This document shows, in pieces, positions 54,588-55,506 of a stretch of DNA of 55,506 nucleotides. The notes under the pieces are model-generated. The model was not told the DNA's origin. It saw only the letters and a list, made by a program, of their open reading frames with translations, and searched no databases. The stretch spans positions 1-55,506 of the forward strand of contig JAIUOM010000011.1 of NCBI GenBank assembly GCA_020161215.1. The letters are read 5' to 3'. How positions within the stretch are numbered: the first letter of the stretch is position 1; the number at the start of each line of letters is the position of its first letter. The stretch comes from Pseudomonadota bacterium. GTDB taxonomy: Bacteria > Pseudomonadota > Gammaproteobacteria > Burkholderiales > Burkholderiaceae_C. The translations under genes and the position numbers were made by a program.

Positions 54588-55506
54588 TCAAGCTTCTTGG
54601 GGTAAGGTGCCGTGCGAGGGCGCGGTTTGCAGGGTTTGCTGGATTTCTAGGGGACTGAGCAGGCGCGTCGGAATCAACTCACCGGCCTTGACATGGGCGG
54701 AACCCAGCAGCGCGCGCGGCTGGGTTCCGAACACCGCCACATGCTCGGCGTCGGGCCAGGCGCCGCGGCGGCGCATGCCGCTCAGAAAACGTCCGGCGTC
54801 CTCGGGCGGCAAGGTGATGTGGGCATGGTGATGCAGCAGCACCTCGGCCGGCTGCAAGGCGAGTAGCCGCGCGGGCTCGGTCAACGCCTCCAGCGCCTCC
54901 AGTGTCAGGCACTGCGCGGCGTGAAACGGGCCGGTCGCGGTACGGCGCAGCCGCGTCAGGTGCGCGCCGCAGCCCAGGGCCTGGCCGATGTCTTCGCCCA
55001 GGGTGCGGATGTAGGTGCCCTTGCTGCAGGTCACTTCAATTTTTATAGCCGGATCGGATTCATCCACGCCGGCCAACGCCATTTTCAGCTCAATAATGCG
55101 CACCTCGCGCGGGCTGCGCTCGATCTCAACGCCGGCGCGCGCGTACTCGTACAACGCCTTGCCGTCCTTCTTGAGCGCGCTGTGCATGGGCGGCACCTGG
55201 GCGATGCGGCCCAGAAAGCGCTGGCGCACGGCCTCCAGTTGCTCAGGCGCGATGGCGGGCACGGGGCGCTCGGCCAGCACCTCGCCTTCGGCGTCGCCGG
55301 TGCTGGTGGTCACGCCCAGGCGCAAGGTGGCCTCGTAAGTCTTGTCGGCGTCGAGGTGGCCCTGGCTGAACTTGGTCGCCGCGCCAAAGCACAGCGGCAG
55401 CACGCCGCTGGCCAGCGGATCGAGCGTGCCGGTGTGGCCGGCTTTTTCGGCGCGCAGCAACCACTTGGCCTTTTGCAGCGCCTGATTGCTGGACAGGCCC
55501 AGCGGT
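54588..55506 (-). CDS. truB: tRNA pseudouridine-55 synthase (5' end outside the window)
   Basis: The C-terminal 305 or so residues of TruB, which makes pseudouridine 55 in the T-loop of tRNAs. The frame stays open to the end of the window: [16 protein letters not shown] precedes the catalytic-Asp motif [15 protein letters not shown]. Also present are [36 protein letters not shown] and [10 protein letters not shown] stretch at 55033-55098 encodes [18 protein letters not shown], a few residues longer than in E. coli TruB, and its DNA resembles the AGCTAT-type repeat (CGGCTATAAAAATTGAAG on the coding strand). The start codon is not in the window. Confidence 0.96.
   Translation of the reverse strand, partial: PLGLSSNQALQKAKWLLRAEKAGHTGTLDPLASGVLPLCFGAATKFSQGHLDADKTYEATLRLGVTTSTGDAEGEVLAERPVPAIAPEQLEAVRQRFLGRIAQVPPMHSALKKDGKALYEYARAGVEIERSPREVRIIELKMALAGVDESDPAIKIEVTCSKGTYIRTLGEDIGQALGCGAHLTRLRRTATGPFHAAQCLTLEALEALTEPARLLALQPAEVLLHHHAHITLPPEDAGRFLSGMRRRGAWPDAEHVAVFGTQPRALLGSAHVKAGELIPTRLLSPLEIQQTLQTAPSHGTLPQEA

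Overview
The window comes from a high-GC betaproteobacterium, most likely a member of the Comamonadaceae (Acidovorax/Comamonas/Ottowia-like). The reasons are the strong GC bias, four Bug-type (TctC) solute-binding proteins, the argH-algZR-hemCDXY order, beta-type PilE/PilY1 genes, and a recurring AT-rich AGCTAT motif that I recall from Comamonadaceae genomes. This is read from protein and DNA patterns only; no database search was made.

Layout. 1-418: tail of a FixJ/LuxR response regulator. 644-4017: a MerR regulator divergent from a DJ-1/PfpI protein, an acetoacetate-decarboxylase-like protein and an extended SDR, with a 19-bp-spacer MerR-type promoter between them. 4059-15971: a 12-kb minus-strand hexarate catabolic cluster. 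Its genes, in transcription order, are an FCD/GntR regulator, kdgD, Bug, gudD, 2-oxoglutarate-semialdehyde dehydrogenase, Bug, an enolase-superfamily talarate/galactarate dehydratase, Bug, a D-2-hydroxyacid dehydrogenase and garD. Together they can convert glucarate, galactarate and probably talarate to 5-dehydro-4-deoxyglucarate, then to 2-oxoglutarate semialdehyde and 2-oxoglutarate. A perfect palindrome in front of kdgD is the likely operator.

16032-22027: algZ-algR-hemC-hemD-hemX-hemY, tightly packed, divergent from argH (22125-23561). Downstream of argH is a diverged tandem duplication of about 315 bp that carries the argH tail. Then comes a type IV pilus operon pilE-fimT-pilV-pilW-pilX-pilY1 (24176-30692) ending in a strong intrinsic terminator. 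30890-39898: a giant thioester alpha-2-macroglobulin and pbpC, with a GAF-domain gene on the opposite strand between them. 39967-43602: glutathione reductase, photolyase and a DedA protein; the photolyase gene is bracketed by inverted 13-nt repeats.

43835-47045: a three-gene operon of FMN L-lactate/2-hydroxyacid dehydrogenase, an HSL-type alpha/beta hydrolase and a PLP fold-type-II enzyme. 47079-50861: LysR, cupin, amidase and a fourth Bug protein; the last three are visibly more AT-rich and may be an acquired catabolic cassette. 51300-55506: isoprenylcysteine methyltransferase-like protein, EamA transporter, typA and truB (cut by the window end).

No rRNA, tRNA, CRISPR array, transposase or prophage gene was seen. 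Most genes belong to known families. The least ordinary items are the duplicated argH tail in the pilin promoter region, the structured repeats inside the hexarate operon, the MerR/DJ-1/ADC/SDR operon, and the GAF gene inside the A2M-PbpC pair.
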